64,000 nt of DNA, from contig NC_018335.1 in assembly GCF_000234665.1 (NCBI RefSeq), positions 682,001-746,000 of the forward strand, in the 5' to 3' direction. Origin of the DNA: Leishmania mexicana MHOM/GT/2001/U1103. Taxonomy: Eukaryota > Euglenozoa > Kinetoplastea > Trypanosomatida > Trypanosomatidae. The notes beneath the pieces were generated by a model. The model was given only the letters and a program-made list of their open reading frames with translations, had not been told where the DNA came from and did no database searches. A program made the position numbers and the translations under genes. Position 1 is the stretch's first letter. Each line of letters starts with the position of its first letter. Shown here one piece after another: positions 51,702 through 62,152 of the stretch.

Positions 51702-53522
51702 TCACGACCTGATGCGTCGTCGCTGCAGTCCGTCAAGTGCCTGTCGTCGCAGCAGCGCTAAAGCAGATACGGTGCGCACCTCCGTGTAGTGTCCCCTCAC
51801 CCGAACCATCGGCGAAGCCAACGAGCTCGCGCTGCTGTCTTTGTCATCGATCTGCACGCCAGCAAGGAGCGCGGCGCCGCTCCGCTTCGCCTCTTGCTCG
51901 CGCCGGATCTCCTCCTGCGCAGACCCGCTGCTTCCAAGACACCGAGAGAAGTTGATATGTCGATTCCGCTCATACCACAGTCCGTGATAGGTGATTGGTG
52001 CCGGCTCTGCCGTCGGCGACGCAGCAGACAAAGACGGAGGTCCCAACTCATCCTTCAAGCGATCCAATAGCTGCGGTGACGGCACCGTGTACAAATTCTG
52101 GAGTCGAGTCTGGAGAGGAACAGCACCCATCGCCTGCGTGCTGGATGCATAGTAGTCCACCCACGTGGTGGTTCGCGCGTCGGTTGCGGCAAGTGTTGGG
52201 TCGAGCTGCAGAGAACCAGCGTGCCCAACGGAGGCGCCGGTGACGTCAGCACCCCCTTCCGCATGCGCGGTGTTTAAGCTTGATTCGGCTGCCGGCGTGC
52301 ATGTCGGCGAGTGCGGTGATGAAGTAGAAATCGTGCCCTTTGATGTGAGTGACACACTGCAGAATGGAAACTGCTCTAGCACCACATCTTGGCAGCCACT
52401 AGCCTGCTGCTCCGCAGATTCGCCGAGCGCACTCGCGGAGGGGGCACCGCCCTGGCCCTCCACGTCAGCAGCTGAAGGGCGATGCAGTAGATCTTGCCCC
52501 GGTGCTGTGAGACCCCTAGCTTGCTTGCTTGGCGCACAGCTGGCACCGCAGCGGTCGTTCTCGATGTCTTGTTGCCCTGCTTCCTGTCCCTCGTCGTGTA
52601 CAATGGAGACGCGCGCTGTTTGAGCCCCTGCGCTGATCTCCGGATTCGTGACGCTGCTCCCCAAAATAAGCCGAGAGATGAAGAGAGAGACAGCACTGCC
52701 TTGGTCTGAGAGAGGTCCGTTGGTGCTGTCGGTCAATCTACTCCCTTGTGCCGAGCCCGCCTCGCAGGCGGTAAAAGGCCACAAAACCTCCTCGCTGCAG
52801 ATGATGCCGTGCAGCAGTGGCACAGGCGATTCAACGACAGCGCAGGAAAGCAACGAGCCGGCTCCAGCACCACCGGTGACGGGGAACGTATTGGTGGTGG
52901 TCGCCGTTGTGACCGTGGCTGCGGTGGCGGCCTTCAGTGAATCTGCCTGGGCGTTCTCAAGCTCCGCAGTTACACCCCGATGTGTTGAGCTGAAGTGATT
53001 TGGTGACGGGGAGTCTACCCCAGCAGATAGCACGAAGGGCGATGCCATGAGGGGCGAGACAGTCGGGCCTGGAGTCAAAAGCGGCATCTTCGCTGGCGAC
53101 AGTTCGAGATCACCCTTTCCTACTGAAGCGCCATCCATTCGTGTCACCGACCAGGCCACAAAGACGCGACTGACAGGATCCGCTGCCTTGGCGGCGGAAT
53201 CCACAGCGGATGCGGACCTTAAAGGCACCCATACTGCGCCAACCGTGCGATGTGGACCGCCAATGAGAAGAGGGTCCGACGAGCTCGCCTCAACATGCTC
53301 GCTACCGCCTGCGCGATCGACCGCCACAAGCGAGATCGAAACTAGCTCGAGGCTCGGTCCATTGCGCACCTCGAACGTAGACGGTGCAGCAGTGCAGCGA
53401 ATTATCGCATCGCGCCGGGTGCAGTGAAGTACGAGCTTGTGTCGACGCTCGTCCCCGGTATCGGTAAGCGCTTCCGCCGGGACGACGCTAACCACCTCCA
53501 GGTTGTACTGATAGTCGTGCAT
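51702..53522 (-). CDS. Hypothetical protein, 606 aa
   Basis: Not recognised. Start is the ATG at 53520-53522. Residues 1-130 look like a folded domain of alternating strands (YNLEVVSVVPAEAL, RHKLVLHCTRRDAIIRC, SLELVSISLVAVDR, GAVWVPLR), possibly a beta-sandwich such as a C2-like or Ig-like module. Residues about 140-480 are Ser/Thr/Ala/Gly-rich and disordered, with low-complexity Thr/Ala tracts. The C-terminal ~110 residues are more ordered and end in a basic helix (LLRRQALDGLQRRRIRS). There is a LWYERNRHINFSRC stretch near residue 525 that looks conserved-type. No membrane segments or catalytic motifs seen; no function proposed. Confidence 0.72.
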   Translation of the reverse strand: MHDYQYNLEVVSVVPAEALTDTGDERRHKLVLHCTRRDAIIRCTAAPSTFEVRNGPSLELVSISLVAVDRAGGSEHVEASSSDPLLIGGPHRTVGAVWVPLRSASAVDSAAKAADPVSRVFVAWSVTRMDGASVGKGDLELSPAKMPLLTPGPTVSPLMASPFVLSAGVDSPSPNHFSSTHRGVTAELENAQADSLKAATAATVTTATTTNTFPVTGGAGAGSLLSCAVVESPVPLLHGIICSEEVLWPFTACEAGSAQGSRLTDSTNGPLSDQGSAVSLFISRLILGSSVTNPEISAGAQTARVSIVHDEGQEAGQQDIENDRCGASCAPSKQARGLTAPGQDLLHRPSAADVEGQGGAPSASALGESAEQQASGCQDVVLEQFPFCSVSLTSKGTISTSSPHSPTCTPAAESSLNTAHAEGGADVTGASVGHAGSLQLDPTLAATDARTTTWVDYYASSTQAMGAVPLQTRLQNLYTVPSPQLLDRLKDELGPPSLSAASPTAEPAPITYHGLWYERNRHINFSRCLGSSGSAQEEIRREQEAKRSGAALLAGVQIDDKDSSASSLASPMVRVRGHYTEVRTVSALALLRRQALDGLQRRRIRS

Positions 53523-55276
53523 GATGGCTGGTGCGTGGAAAGAGGGGTAGAGAGAGACGAGAAGAATGGAGACCCAGGCGCTCTGATCCTCCGTGGATCA
53601 TCTCCGGCCCTTTTTGGATCTTTGTCTGCGCGTGTTACCCTCCCACGCACTCTACCTCTGCAGTGTGAATGTGCCTCCGTGCGAGGCCACGGACAGAAGG
53701 CAAAGAACCGGAATATGCAAGGTGTGCGATGGGCGGTGATGATGGTAGCAACAGGGCTGCGAGAGTATCTATAGATGGCTCTGAGAGTTTCGCTCGTACG
53801 CGGGTGATATGGAGACAACACCACCGCACTGCAAAGATTGCTGTTTTTTGAGAGACTTAGAGAGTGTGAAGGATAAGAAGGGGTAGTTCGCTCAATGGCG
53901 AGGTCCAACATGCACCTCAGAGAGCCCATAGAACAGCGAAGCACACGCTCGCGACGCGTCAGGGTAGCCGTCACACCAGGGCGAGAAAAGATAAAGAGTC
54001 GAGGAGAGAAGCACCTGCACAGTATTCACACAGTGGTGTGCTTAGGCAACGTGCCGCCTGCCTCCCGCCTATGTGACTGCGCGAGTGCTCATTCCAGAGA
54101 GCACGACTGGTGAGGGCCGCAGTATCTCTCTCCCTCATCACGCACCGCAGTTCAACATCCCCCCACCCCACCCACACACCCACACGCACACAGACACACA
54201 CCTGGTCTCTGGGATGCCTTGTTATGTTTATTGGTTTCCTTTCTTGCTTTCTTTTTTCGGCTCTCGTGGTTTGTGTCTTGTGTCTTCTAACGAGCAATCG
54301 CGGAGGTGAAGGAAATGATAGAGGAAACAACAACAACAAAAAAGAGAGGAGAGGGGAGGAAACGCCCGCCATCCCGACAGCGGGAGGGGGTGAAGGTGGG
54401 AGGTGAGAGGGGGCGGTGTAAGAAGAAGCGTACATAGGCAAGCAAACATGAAATACCCCGGCCTCCCCGGCCTCGCCGAGACAGCGAGAGAGGCAATGTG
54501 GAAGAGAACAATCAAACAAGCACACGAGAGCCGAGCCTGTCCCAGAAAGGGGACATACAATTTACATGAAGAGTAAAAACATCCGGTAAAACAAAAGGCA
54601 GGGTCCAGGCACACTCCTTCGCACATAGGTGGAGGCGGGTGGATGGAAAGACACAACCAGTACAGTATACATACATGCCACACCGACACGCAGACAGCGG
54701 AGGTGGGGAGTGGGGGAGGGAGGCAGTGGGTTGGTTGGGGTAGCAATGCGACAGACCCAACAGCAAACAGAAAACCGAAAGAGCGCTGGTGAGGATAAAC
54801 CTCAACAGGAGGGTGAAGAGGGCAGAGGGGGTAGACGTTGCGGCTGCGTCACACGCGCATCCCAATCGATCACTTCATGAGACACATGGGAGAAGATAAT
54901 TTAACAAAAAAGAAGAGAGCAAGGACACACAAGAGACACACCCTTACAGAGCACTCCTTACCCTGCCTCGGTCAGGTCACCACCGCTCCTCATTCTTTCT
55001 CTCGCTCTCCTCCAAACAAGCCCCCGCTTACTTTGACTTGGGGAGGGGGGGTTGTCCAACTTTTTTTCCATGCTGAGGAGACTAGGCGAAAAGGCCACCA
55101 ATGAACACCTCTGTATTGGTGTAGACAACACGCGGCTGCGACGGCGGCGTCGGCTTGAGCTTGGGGGTGCACTGGGGAGGGGCAACGTCGGCAACATCTT
55201 CCGGCTTTCATGTGGTCTCTTCGGCCGCGCAGCTGATGGGTAAGTGCTCCTCCACCTCATAAGCCTAGAGCACGCG
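53523..55276. other. Intergenic region, 1.8 kb
   Basis: The 5' flank of the 606-aa gene and the 3' flank of the repeat-protein gene. It has a CA-rich tract near 54165-54202. No credible gene; frames are low complexity. Confidence 0.5.
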
Positions 55277-57481
55277 CTAGTTGGCTTCATTCGGCTCCGG
55301 TGTTACCTCCATCTCTGTGGCCGACGACGACTCTTCGTGAGCGCGCTGGACTAAAGGATCCGCCCCCGACGGCGATGTGTCCACCTCCAATTCCTCGCCC
55401 TCCGCCTCCGCCCCAGGCACCTCCAATTCCTCGAGCTCCGCCTCCGGCTCAGGCACCTCCAATTCCTCGTCCTCCGCCTCCGGCCCAGGCACCTCGGATT
55501 CCTCGAGCTCCGCCTCCGGCTCAGCCACCTCGGATTCCTCGCCCTCCGCCTCCGGCTCAGGCACCTCGGATTCCTCGCGCTCCGCCTCCGGCTCAGGCAC
55601 CTCGGATTCCTCGCGCTCCGTCTCTGGCCCAGGCACCTCGGATTCCTCGCCCTCCGCCCCCGGCTCAGGCACCTCGGATTCCTCGCGCTCCGCCTCCGCC
55701 CCAGGCACCTCGGATTCCTCGAGCTCCGCCTCCGGCTCAGGCACCTCCAATTCCTCGTCCTCCGCCTCCGGCCCAGGCACCTCGGATTCCTCGAGCTCCG
55801 CCTCCGGCTCAGGCACCTCGGATTCCTCGCGCTCCGCCTCCGGCTCAGGCACCTCGGATTCCTCGCGCTCCGTCTCTGGCCCAGGCACCTCGGATTCCTC
55901 GCCCTCCGCCCCCGGCTCAGGCACCTCGGATTCCTCGCGCTCCGCCTCCGCCCCAGGCACCTCGGATTCCTCGAGCTCCGCCTCCGGCTCAGGCACCTCC
56001 AATTCCTCGTCCTCCGCCTCCGGCCCAGGCACCTCGGATTCCTCGAGCTCCGCCTCCGGCTCAGCCACCTCGGATTCCTCGCCCTCCGCCTCCGGCTCAG
56101 GCACCTCGGATTCCTCGCGCTCCGCCTCCGGCTCAGGCACCTCGGATTCCTCGCGCTCCGTCTCTGGCCCAGGCACCTCGGATTCCTCGCCCTCCGCCCC
56201 CGGCTCAGGCACCTCGGATTCCTCGCGCTCCGCCTCCGGCTCAGGCACCTCGGATTCCTCGTGCTCCGTCTCTGGCCCAGGCACCTCCGAGCAGCCGAGC
56301 TCCGCCTCGAACACCATCGTCGAGTCTGTGGCAACGTGCGGCATGTCGTCCACTGGCGGTGGCGCTGCATTGTACGAGTCGTCGCCGCCGTCCATACTGC
56401 CTTCCGCCTCCTGCGTTTCTCCTTCCACACTGTTCTCAATCTCGCCCCGATGTTCATCAAAGCCGAGTTCGCTGGCCATGCCGACGAGATCAAAGGCAGG
56501 TATCCAGGAGAAGCGCGACCTCGTCGCTGCCGTCCGCTTTGGCGCCTCCTCCAGTTGAGTGACGCAGAGCGCACGCAAGCACGGCTGCGAGGAGTTGAAA
56601 TGCAGCGCCAGTGCAGGAACATGATAAAACAAAATGCCAAAGTCTTCGCGGCAGCACCGCAAGATAAGCGGGAAGAGCGTGTTGCGCTCCTCCTCTTCCA
56701 GCTCGTAGCGCCCCAGGACCTCGCGGTGGTTTAGCGAAAAAAGTTGAACATCGTACATGTCGTACAGATACTGATACGCAGATCTCCACGAGGCCTCCTC
56801 CTCCTCCATCAGCCCCGCACGCACCTTTTCCTCCACCTCCTCAAAAGTCAAGTCCTTCGCCTGCTCGATCGCGGAGTCCGTTTGCCCGTAGCGCGCAATC
56901 ACGACGTTGCGGTAATAGTCGGCCGGCACAGCACGGAAGAAGCTCTGCTTGGCGGCAATAAAGCTCTCGTCCTCCTCGTGCTGCAGTCGCTGCCGAGACA
57001 AGCTTTCGCTCCTGATCGCATCGTTCACCATGTTGAGGAAGAACCACGCACGGCCACACGCTTCCTCGATGTGCTCGCGGAGGCGGCGCTCGACACCGTA
57101 GTGCCACTGCCGCAACTCCCGCTCCTCTTGACACAGCGCCGCGAAGGCAGCGTGTGGAAAACCGTGAAGTGGGCGTGTGATAGACGGCTCGACCTTCCGC
57201 GGCGGCGCCGCCTGGAACCAGACGGCCGTCTGCTTCTTGTAGAGTGCCACCTCGAATCGGTTTCGGTTAGCCAGTGCACCCCTCCCAAGCGCCTTTTTGT
57301 CGGCGATCATAACCGCCGCAACGTGAAGCACATCCTGGAATGTCACCTGGCACTTCTCCTCCAACGCCTTGCGTTCGCCGACCTCGCGCCGTTGCAAATC
57401 AAGCAGCAACTCCGTATGGGTCGGCACGCGCGCGACAAGCTCCGCGTAGCGCTCCGCAAAGCTCTGACCAATAAGTGCCAT
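55277..57481 (-). CDS. 734-aa protein with C-terminal 12-residue Glu-rich tandem repeats
   Basis: Residues 1-330 form a helical domain with many charged residues and several aromatic-rich stretches (for example YQYLYDMYDVQLFSL near 238-252). I do not recognise it. Residues about 330-396 are an acidic linker. Residues 397-696 are 25 tandem copies of a 12-residue unit, consensus ESEVPEPEAERE, with variants at positions 2 and 6-11. The tail of 38 residues ends TPEPNEAN. The repeat is Glu- and Pro-rich, strongly acidic and unlikely to fold; it may act as a flexible, charged spacer or binding platform. Start is the ATG at 57479-57481. The antisense frames over the repeat are also open, because the 36-base unit holds no stop in those frames; they are not evidence of genes. 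Copy number is likely to differ between strains. Confidence 0.85.
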   Translation of the reverse strand: MALIGQSFAERYAELVARVPTHTELLLDLQRREVGERKALEEKCQVTFQDVLHVAAVMIADKKALGRGALANRNRFEVALYKKQTAVWFQAAPPRKVEPSITRPLHGFPHAAFAALCQEERELRQWHYGVERRLREHIEEACGRAWFFLNMVNDAIRSESLSRQRLQHEEDESFIAAKQSFFRAVPADYYRNVVIARYGQTDSAIEQAKDLTFEEVEEKVRAGLMEEEEASWRSAYQYLYDMYDVQLFSLNHREVLGRYELEEEERNTLFPLILRCCREDFGILFYHVPALALHFNSSQPCLRALCVTQLEEAPKRTAATRSRFSWIPAFDLVGMASELGFDEHRGEIENSVEGETQEAEGSMDGGDDSYNAAPPPVDDMPHVATDSTMVFEAELGCSEVPGPETEHEESEVPEPEAEREESEVPEPGAEGEESEVPGPETEREESEVPEPEAEREESEVPEPEAEGEESEVAEPEAELEESEVPGPEAEDEELEVPEPEAELEESEVPGAEAEREESEVPEPGAEGEESEVPGPETEREESEVPEPEAEREESEVPEPEAELEESEVPGPEAEDEELEVPEPEAELEESEVPGAEAEREESEVPEPGAEGEESEVPGPETEREESEVPEPEAEREESEVPEPEAEGEESEVAEPEAELEESEVPGPEAEDEELEVPEPEAELEELEVPGAEAEGEELEVDTSPSGADPLVQRAHEESSSATEMEVTPEPNEAN
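55394..56293 (-). repeat. 36-bp tandem repeat array (25 units) with higher-order 8-unit period
   Basis: I counted 25 in-frame 36-base units. By their variant residues they group as two unmatched starting units, an eight-unit block (units 3-10), a seven-unit version of it (11-17) and a nearly exact eight-unit repeat (18-25), so the array expanded in blocks of about 288 bases. Within a block the order of variants (GAEG, ETER, EAER and so on) is kept. Confidence 0.9.
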
Positions 57482-59731
57482 CGCTGAGGGTTTGTATGTC
57501 GTTTCTTACGGTTTGGGTAGAACACACACGCGCGCGCGAAAGAAAAAAAAAACGAGACAAAGTACGCGCGTGTACGAGTAGAATGCAAGGCAGCCCTCTA
57601 CACTACGAGGTTGCACAATGAGCGGGGCGGCTGCTAAAAATGGGGAACGCGTGTGCAAGTACCCGGTACGATGCCCTGAGAGCGGCAGAGAGAGGGGCGG
57701 GTATGAGAGAGGAAGAGGAGTAAAGAGGTGCGCATACCGACTCCAGAGATGCGACAGCGATGTCGTCCACGAGGGTGGGTAAATGCAGTTACCTGACTCT
57801 CAGCGTGTGCAGACGAGGAAAGTGGCTATGGAATGTAAAAGCTCAGAAGACATGAGAAAGGCAGAGAGGGAGAGGGGGTAGAGGCCATTTCGGAGACCGA
57901 GAGACTGTGCAGCGCGGAGATGCAACGGGCAGAAAACCAGGCCTATCCGTGAAACGGGTAACAGATCTGCGACGGTGAAAAGTCTAGCAGTCCTGCCGCT
58001 GGCCCTTCTGCATTCAGGAGATAGGAAATAATACTGCAAAACGAAAAGCAGACGCATCCTGCTTAGGTGCAGCCAGAAATAACAGCGCTCTTCTCTTTCG
58101 TTTTCTTCTTGATGTCGGCGGCACGCTCTCCTTTACGCGCGTCTTCCACCTCACGCCTACGGTCATCAACATATTTATATATATATATATATATTGTTTT
58201 TATTTATATATACATACATGCAGATATTTCCTGCCCTCGTTAATGTGCGGCCGGATAGAGAAGGGCCAAAGAACAAGGTAATTTGTGGGCCTGCGTGGGG
58301 CTCTATCCTCATTTTCTAGCCTGTTATGGACGACGTCACAAACGTGTTGGACATCGCCAGGTAGGAGACACCAGCCTGTGTAGTCCGCTCTTACAGAGTT
58401 GCTGCTTATCGTGTCGATGCCTTCCACGAAAGCACAAGTCCCTGCCTTTCCTTATTCATCATGCCTCTCACCCAGTGGTGGGCATGATGGGGGGAGGGAC
58501 TGACTCGAACTCGCAGAGAAGTTGGTACACAAAAAAAAACTAGCACGTTCCCCAACATCAGGAGGGAGGAGAGGAAAGAGAGTCACCACGTCGCACACAC
58601 GCAGATACGGCCCGCACATCACGACCGGGAGGCTGCCCTCATCAAACAAAAAAAAGAAACACAAGTAGCAGGGACCCTCCCTCCCCCACCCAGTACAAGA
58701 AGGCAAAATACTTTTTTGCAATGAGAAGGAAAAAGAAAAGAAACAGCGTCAAACTTCAGGACTGACGTGGGCGAGAAAACAAAAAAATCTGAAGCGAAAC
58801 AAACAATCGAAGAGGAGGAGAGCGAGGGTGTGTACGTACTGCCTCACCCGAACCGCGGGAGTCCACAAAAAAAAAGAAAAAAATCGACGCCCCGGGCACC
58901 ACTCCCCGTGCAAACACCACTGCATGTGGATGTTTTGTGCTTTCCTTTTTTTGGTTGTTGTTGTTGCTTCTTGCTGAGTCCTGCTGCGCGCTGCTGTCGT
59001 TACGCTGGGGCGGAGCTGATCTCGCGTTTACGCTTGCGTGAGAAGAGGAGGCAAGAAGTAAGAGATTTGTCCTCAGGTCCTCCTTCTTCGGCACACCAAT
59101 GCCGCTGCACCTGCGTATCCCGAGAGCGATCAGCGAGGCCTCAGTCTCACAGGAAATGGAGCGAAGAAACACATACTCACACACACGAGCAACGTGGACG
59201 TTGTGTGACACGATAAAAGGCACGGCAATGACGTCAAACCGTAACCGAAACGAACGAAAACAACAATGAAAATGATCATAATAAGACAGGGGCGGGTCGG
59301 TACCAAAACTTCCATCCAAAACGGAGTTCAGCGGAACAACAGCAACAATGCCAAGTGCGTCCACCCCACACACACACATACACACAGACACCCACCCACA
59401 CACCACTTTCCCTGTTCACTCTTGCTTCGTTTGGTGTTTTGTTTTTTTCTTCCGCTGCACCGTCTCTCGTGGCATGGTGTGGTCGCCGTCGAGCCTTCTT
59501 TGTTTCACTGCTCCCCATCGAACCCTTCTGTGTGCCGCAGCGGCCAGCTCCCTCCAAAGTTAGGCTGTAGGGAAGCTCACGCAGAGGCAACTGTGAAAGA
59601 AACATTCCGCCAGCGTCCAAAGATCACAACGGGCAGGAAAGGGGGAGGCAATCTTTTTTTTTCCAGCGTGTGTCCACTTCTCCGCCACCGTGCATGCACC
59701 ACGCGCCGCACTATCCCAGGCCTGCCCAAAG
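57482..59731. other. Intergenic region, 2.2 kb
   Basis: The 5' flank of the repeat-protein gene and the distal 3' flank of the RUS-family gene. It contains TA tracts at 58168-58215. The 57800-58057 minus frame (85 codons) is plausible in composition but has no further support. No clear gene. Confidence 0.5.
58168..58215. repeat. (TA)n microsatellite, interrupted
   Basis: Two TA tracts separated by TTGTTTTTATTT, the longest such AT-rich tract in the window. Confidence 0.9.
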
Positions 59732-60229
59732 CCCTCATCACGTGCTGTCAATAATCGCGATAGTCAGGCGTTGCAGCAATCCACCGACTCAGTCGTCGGT
59801 GCACAGCCCCTCCTCCCCACCTTCACCCTCTGCCCTCCAACTCTGCACGCCCACCCGTCCCGCCTCGCAGGCCGCCTCACAGCCGCTCCCACACCAGTGG
59901 GCAGTGCGAGGGCCGGGGGTGGGATACACGCTCGAGTCACGCCGACGCTGTGCCCATCACATGGATGGCACAAGCATGGGCACTGGCGCAGGTCGGTCCG
60001 ACGCAGCGCCATCCAGGCCCACACCGCCGACATCAGCAGTGATGCATCGCTCGGGCCCTCGCCCACGTCGTAGGCACCCGACCCTGTCACCACCAGAGTT
60101 GGTTCGGCATTTGCCAGGGCTAGGGGAGCTGCCGGGCTTCCTCAGAGAGCGAGGCGAGGAGGGGGGAGTGTGTACTGCACCCTGAGATTCGGCGCACGGA
60201 GATGTCCCCCTGTAATCCGGCAGAAAGAG
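59732..60229 (-). repeat. Dispersed repeat copy C (SIDER-like, full length)
   Basis: Nearly identical core to A, B and D. It begins about 106-130 bases downstream of the RUS-family stop codon on the coding strand, so probably in its 3'UTR. Its left end matches copy A (CTCATCACGTGCTGTCAA); its right end shares a short extension with copy D past GATGTCCCC (CCTGTAATCCGGCAGAA against CCTGTCATCTGGCAGAA). Confidence 0.85.
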
Positions 60230-60334
60230 AGAAACAACCACACAACCGAGTGTATTTTCAAAGGCATTACTGCGGAGTCCGGGCGCATGCTCCTCGTCCG
60301 CCTAGGAGCTCACGCATGGCCATGCGTCCCCGGT

Positions 60335-62152
60335 CTATGACGCACAGCCCTTCACGGTGCGCCGCATGGAGGGCGGTAAAATGAGCTCTGACATGCGGAA
60401 GTTGTGGTGGTCCAGGAGCGGTCGGCGCACGTCCCAGTCAGCAGCCAGCAGCATCTTGCTGAACTCCTCCCCACGGAGATGCCACAGTTCTTGCTCACCG
60501 TGGCATGTGCGCACAAAGTGGCGCAGCTCCTCCTCTGTGTCTGCGTGCTGCAACACAGCCGTGTACATGATGAGATACGCCGCAATGAGCTGCTTGGCGG
60601 TGCACTTCTGATGTACCAACAGCACCAGGCGGCGACTGCCGAACTTCTCCTCCATATCGAGATCCTCCTGTGAGCGGCGCCGCCAGCTGGCTTTCCGGAA
60701 CAAGCGGGGCCACGGCGGGAACTCGTGGCGCTGCCAGCACTCCCTCAGTGTCAGCGGCAGCGGGGATGGCTTCCACATAGCAAGCATGAACATGTGGTCG
60801 TTGTTCACGTACAGCACATCCTCCTCCAGTGTGTCGGACCTAATCAGCAGTTTGTTCACTGGCGGGCTAACGTACACGAGCTGCGTAGCCACATCCATGG
60901 CAATGCCAGCCTTCTTCAGTGCATGGGTCGGCAACATGCGCACGCCAAGCAAATTCGATATCTCCTGTGGCGTCATGACGCGGCGTTTTTCCAGGATGAA
61001 GGCGCGAAGCAGCAGCTTCATTGTGTCGAAGTTCAGCAAGCGAAACGTGATAGGCATCATGGACATGGAGGAGAGAAACATGTTCATCACACAGCAGGCG
61101 GCAACCGTGATGAGCTGCACCGTGAAACTCGCTATGTAGGTGCAGTACAGGATACCGAGCGCTGTCGCCACCGTGTAGGATACCATGCCGAAAGAGTTGA
61201 ACTTCTTCGTCAGCTCGGCGAGGTTATTGTTGATGGCGTAATGCTGGAGTGCCGAGGCGCGCGTCACAAAGTACATGAGAGCCGAGGACTGCTTCACGGT
61301 CGACGTGATGATGGCGGCAGCGAGGAGGTGGTTCGGCAGCACAGACGGAATGAGCATGTCCGATATAACCATCAAGTTGCTCATGAACACGCTCACGACG
61401 AACCAAAACTTGGGCCGGTTCTCGTAGGAGACAACTTTGTTCGCCATGTAGGCCGCGAACAGGGCAGGGACGAGGTCCTTCAGCATCCACAGCTGCGGCG
61501 AGGAACCGAGGAAGAAGCCGCTCAGTAGCGACTGATACCCGATCGAGGAAGCGAAGTTGGATACAAAGGAGCTTGTCAGGGACAGGTAGAAAAACCGCTG
61601 AAACCCTGCGGCGGTCGTTTCCGGAAAGCCCTTCGGCATGCCAAAAAGCCGAATTCGATTTGATACCGTTTCGCGGTGCTGCACCGACGGGGCGAGCACC
61701 GTGTCTGTGCCAGGGATCACGCACCATCGGTAGTCCGTCATGCCCTGCGAGAAGCTCACCATGACGGCATCACTGGTTTCCTTCACATTCAGAGCATTCG
61801 CACCGGACGCCGTGCCGGTGCGATTCGAGAAAGACGGTGGCACTGGTAAACCTGTTGCCACTGACGAGGTCACCTTCGACTCCGCCACGCGGACGCTATT
61901 CTCGGTGCTGATGCCGTTAGCCACACTACCGGCGCATTGCGTCTCCGGGAGAGTAGCTGTCATTCGCATATGTGAGCATGTCGCCCACACCGCTAAAGGC
62001 CTCTGACCAGAAGGCACCGACCATGGCCTCAGCAGCGACGAGGTTGTGCCTACGTTGAGTACTGTCTCCACTCGCCCGTGGCGCAGGTTTGGGACAGCAA
62101 GTCGCCGACGAGGGGCGGCTGCGCGAGTGCAAACGGCGCCAAGTCTTTCCAT
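60335..62152 (-). CDS. RUS1/DUF647-family membrane protein, 605 aa
   Basis: Residues 171-370 follow the RUS (root UV-B sensitive, DUF647) family: PKGFPE (173-178) like the family's L-P-E-G-Y-P, a long membrane-like stretch with SSFVSNFASSIG and a following GFFLG, LKDLVPALFAAYMANK (224-239) like the family's L-K-D-G-x-G-x-x-G, and NNNLAELTKKFNSFGMVSY (308-326), like the family's N-N-x-x-D/E-x-x-x-K. Family members are poorly characterised; plant RUS1/2 act in vitamin B6- and auxin-related control. About five hydrophobic segments fall at 190-215, 248-272, 275-296, 323-345 and 345-365. The first 30 residues (MERLGAVCTRAAAPRRRLAV) are Arg/Ala-rich and could be a mitochondrial presequence. The C-terminal ~230 residues are soluble and mixed. 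Start is the ATG at 62150-62152. Copy C of the dispersed repeat is just downstream. Confidence 0.8.
   Translation of the reverse strand: MERLGAVCTRAAAPRRRLAVPNLRHGRVETVLNVGTTSSLLRPWSVPSGQRPLAVWATCSHMRMTATLPETQCAGSVANGISTENSVRVAESKVTSSVATGLPVPPSFSNRTGTASGANALNVKETSDAVMVSFSQGMTDYRWCVIPGTDTVLAPSVQHRETVSNRIRLFGMPKGFPETTAAGFQRFFYLSLTSSFVSNFASSIGYQSLLSGFFLGSSPQLWMLKDLVPALFAAYMANKVVSYENRPKFWFVVSVFMSNLMVISDMLIPSVLPNHLLAAAIITSTVKQSSALMYFVTRASALQHYAINNNLAELTKKFNSFGMVSYTVATALGILYCTYIASFTVQLITVAACCVMNMFLSSMSMMPITFRLLNFDTMKLLLRAFILEKRRVMTPQEISNLLGVRMLPTHALKKAGIAMDVATQLVYVSPPVNKLLIRSDTLEEDVLYVNNDHMFMLAMWKPSPLPLTLRECWQRHEFPPWPRLFRKASWRRRSQEDLDMEEKFGSRRLVLLVHQKCTAKQLIAAYLIMYTAVLQHADTEEELRHFVRTCHGEQELWHLRGEEFSKMLLAADWDVRRPLLDHHNFRMSELILPPSMRRTVKGCAS

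Noticed and set aside
55300..56640. Antisense and alternative frames of about 390-430 codons over the 36-bp repeat array
   Set aside because: Each is a Pro/Ser/Arg low-complexity translation of the repeat, open only because the unit has no stop in those frames.
57800..58057. 85-codon minus frame, possible small gene
   Set aside because: Composition is plausible but there is no motif, and the frame is short; I cannot separate it from chance in spacer DNA.
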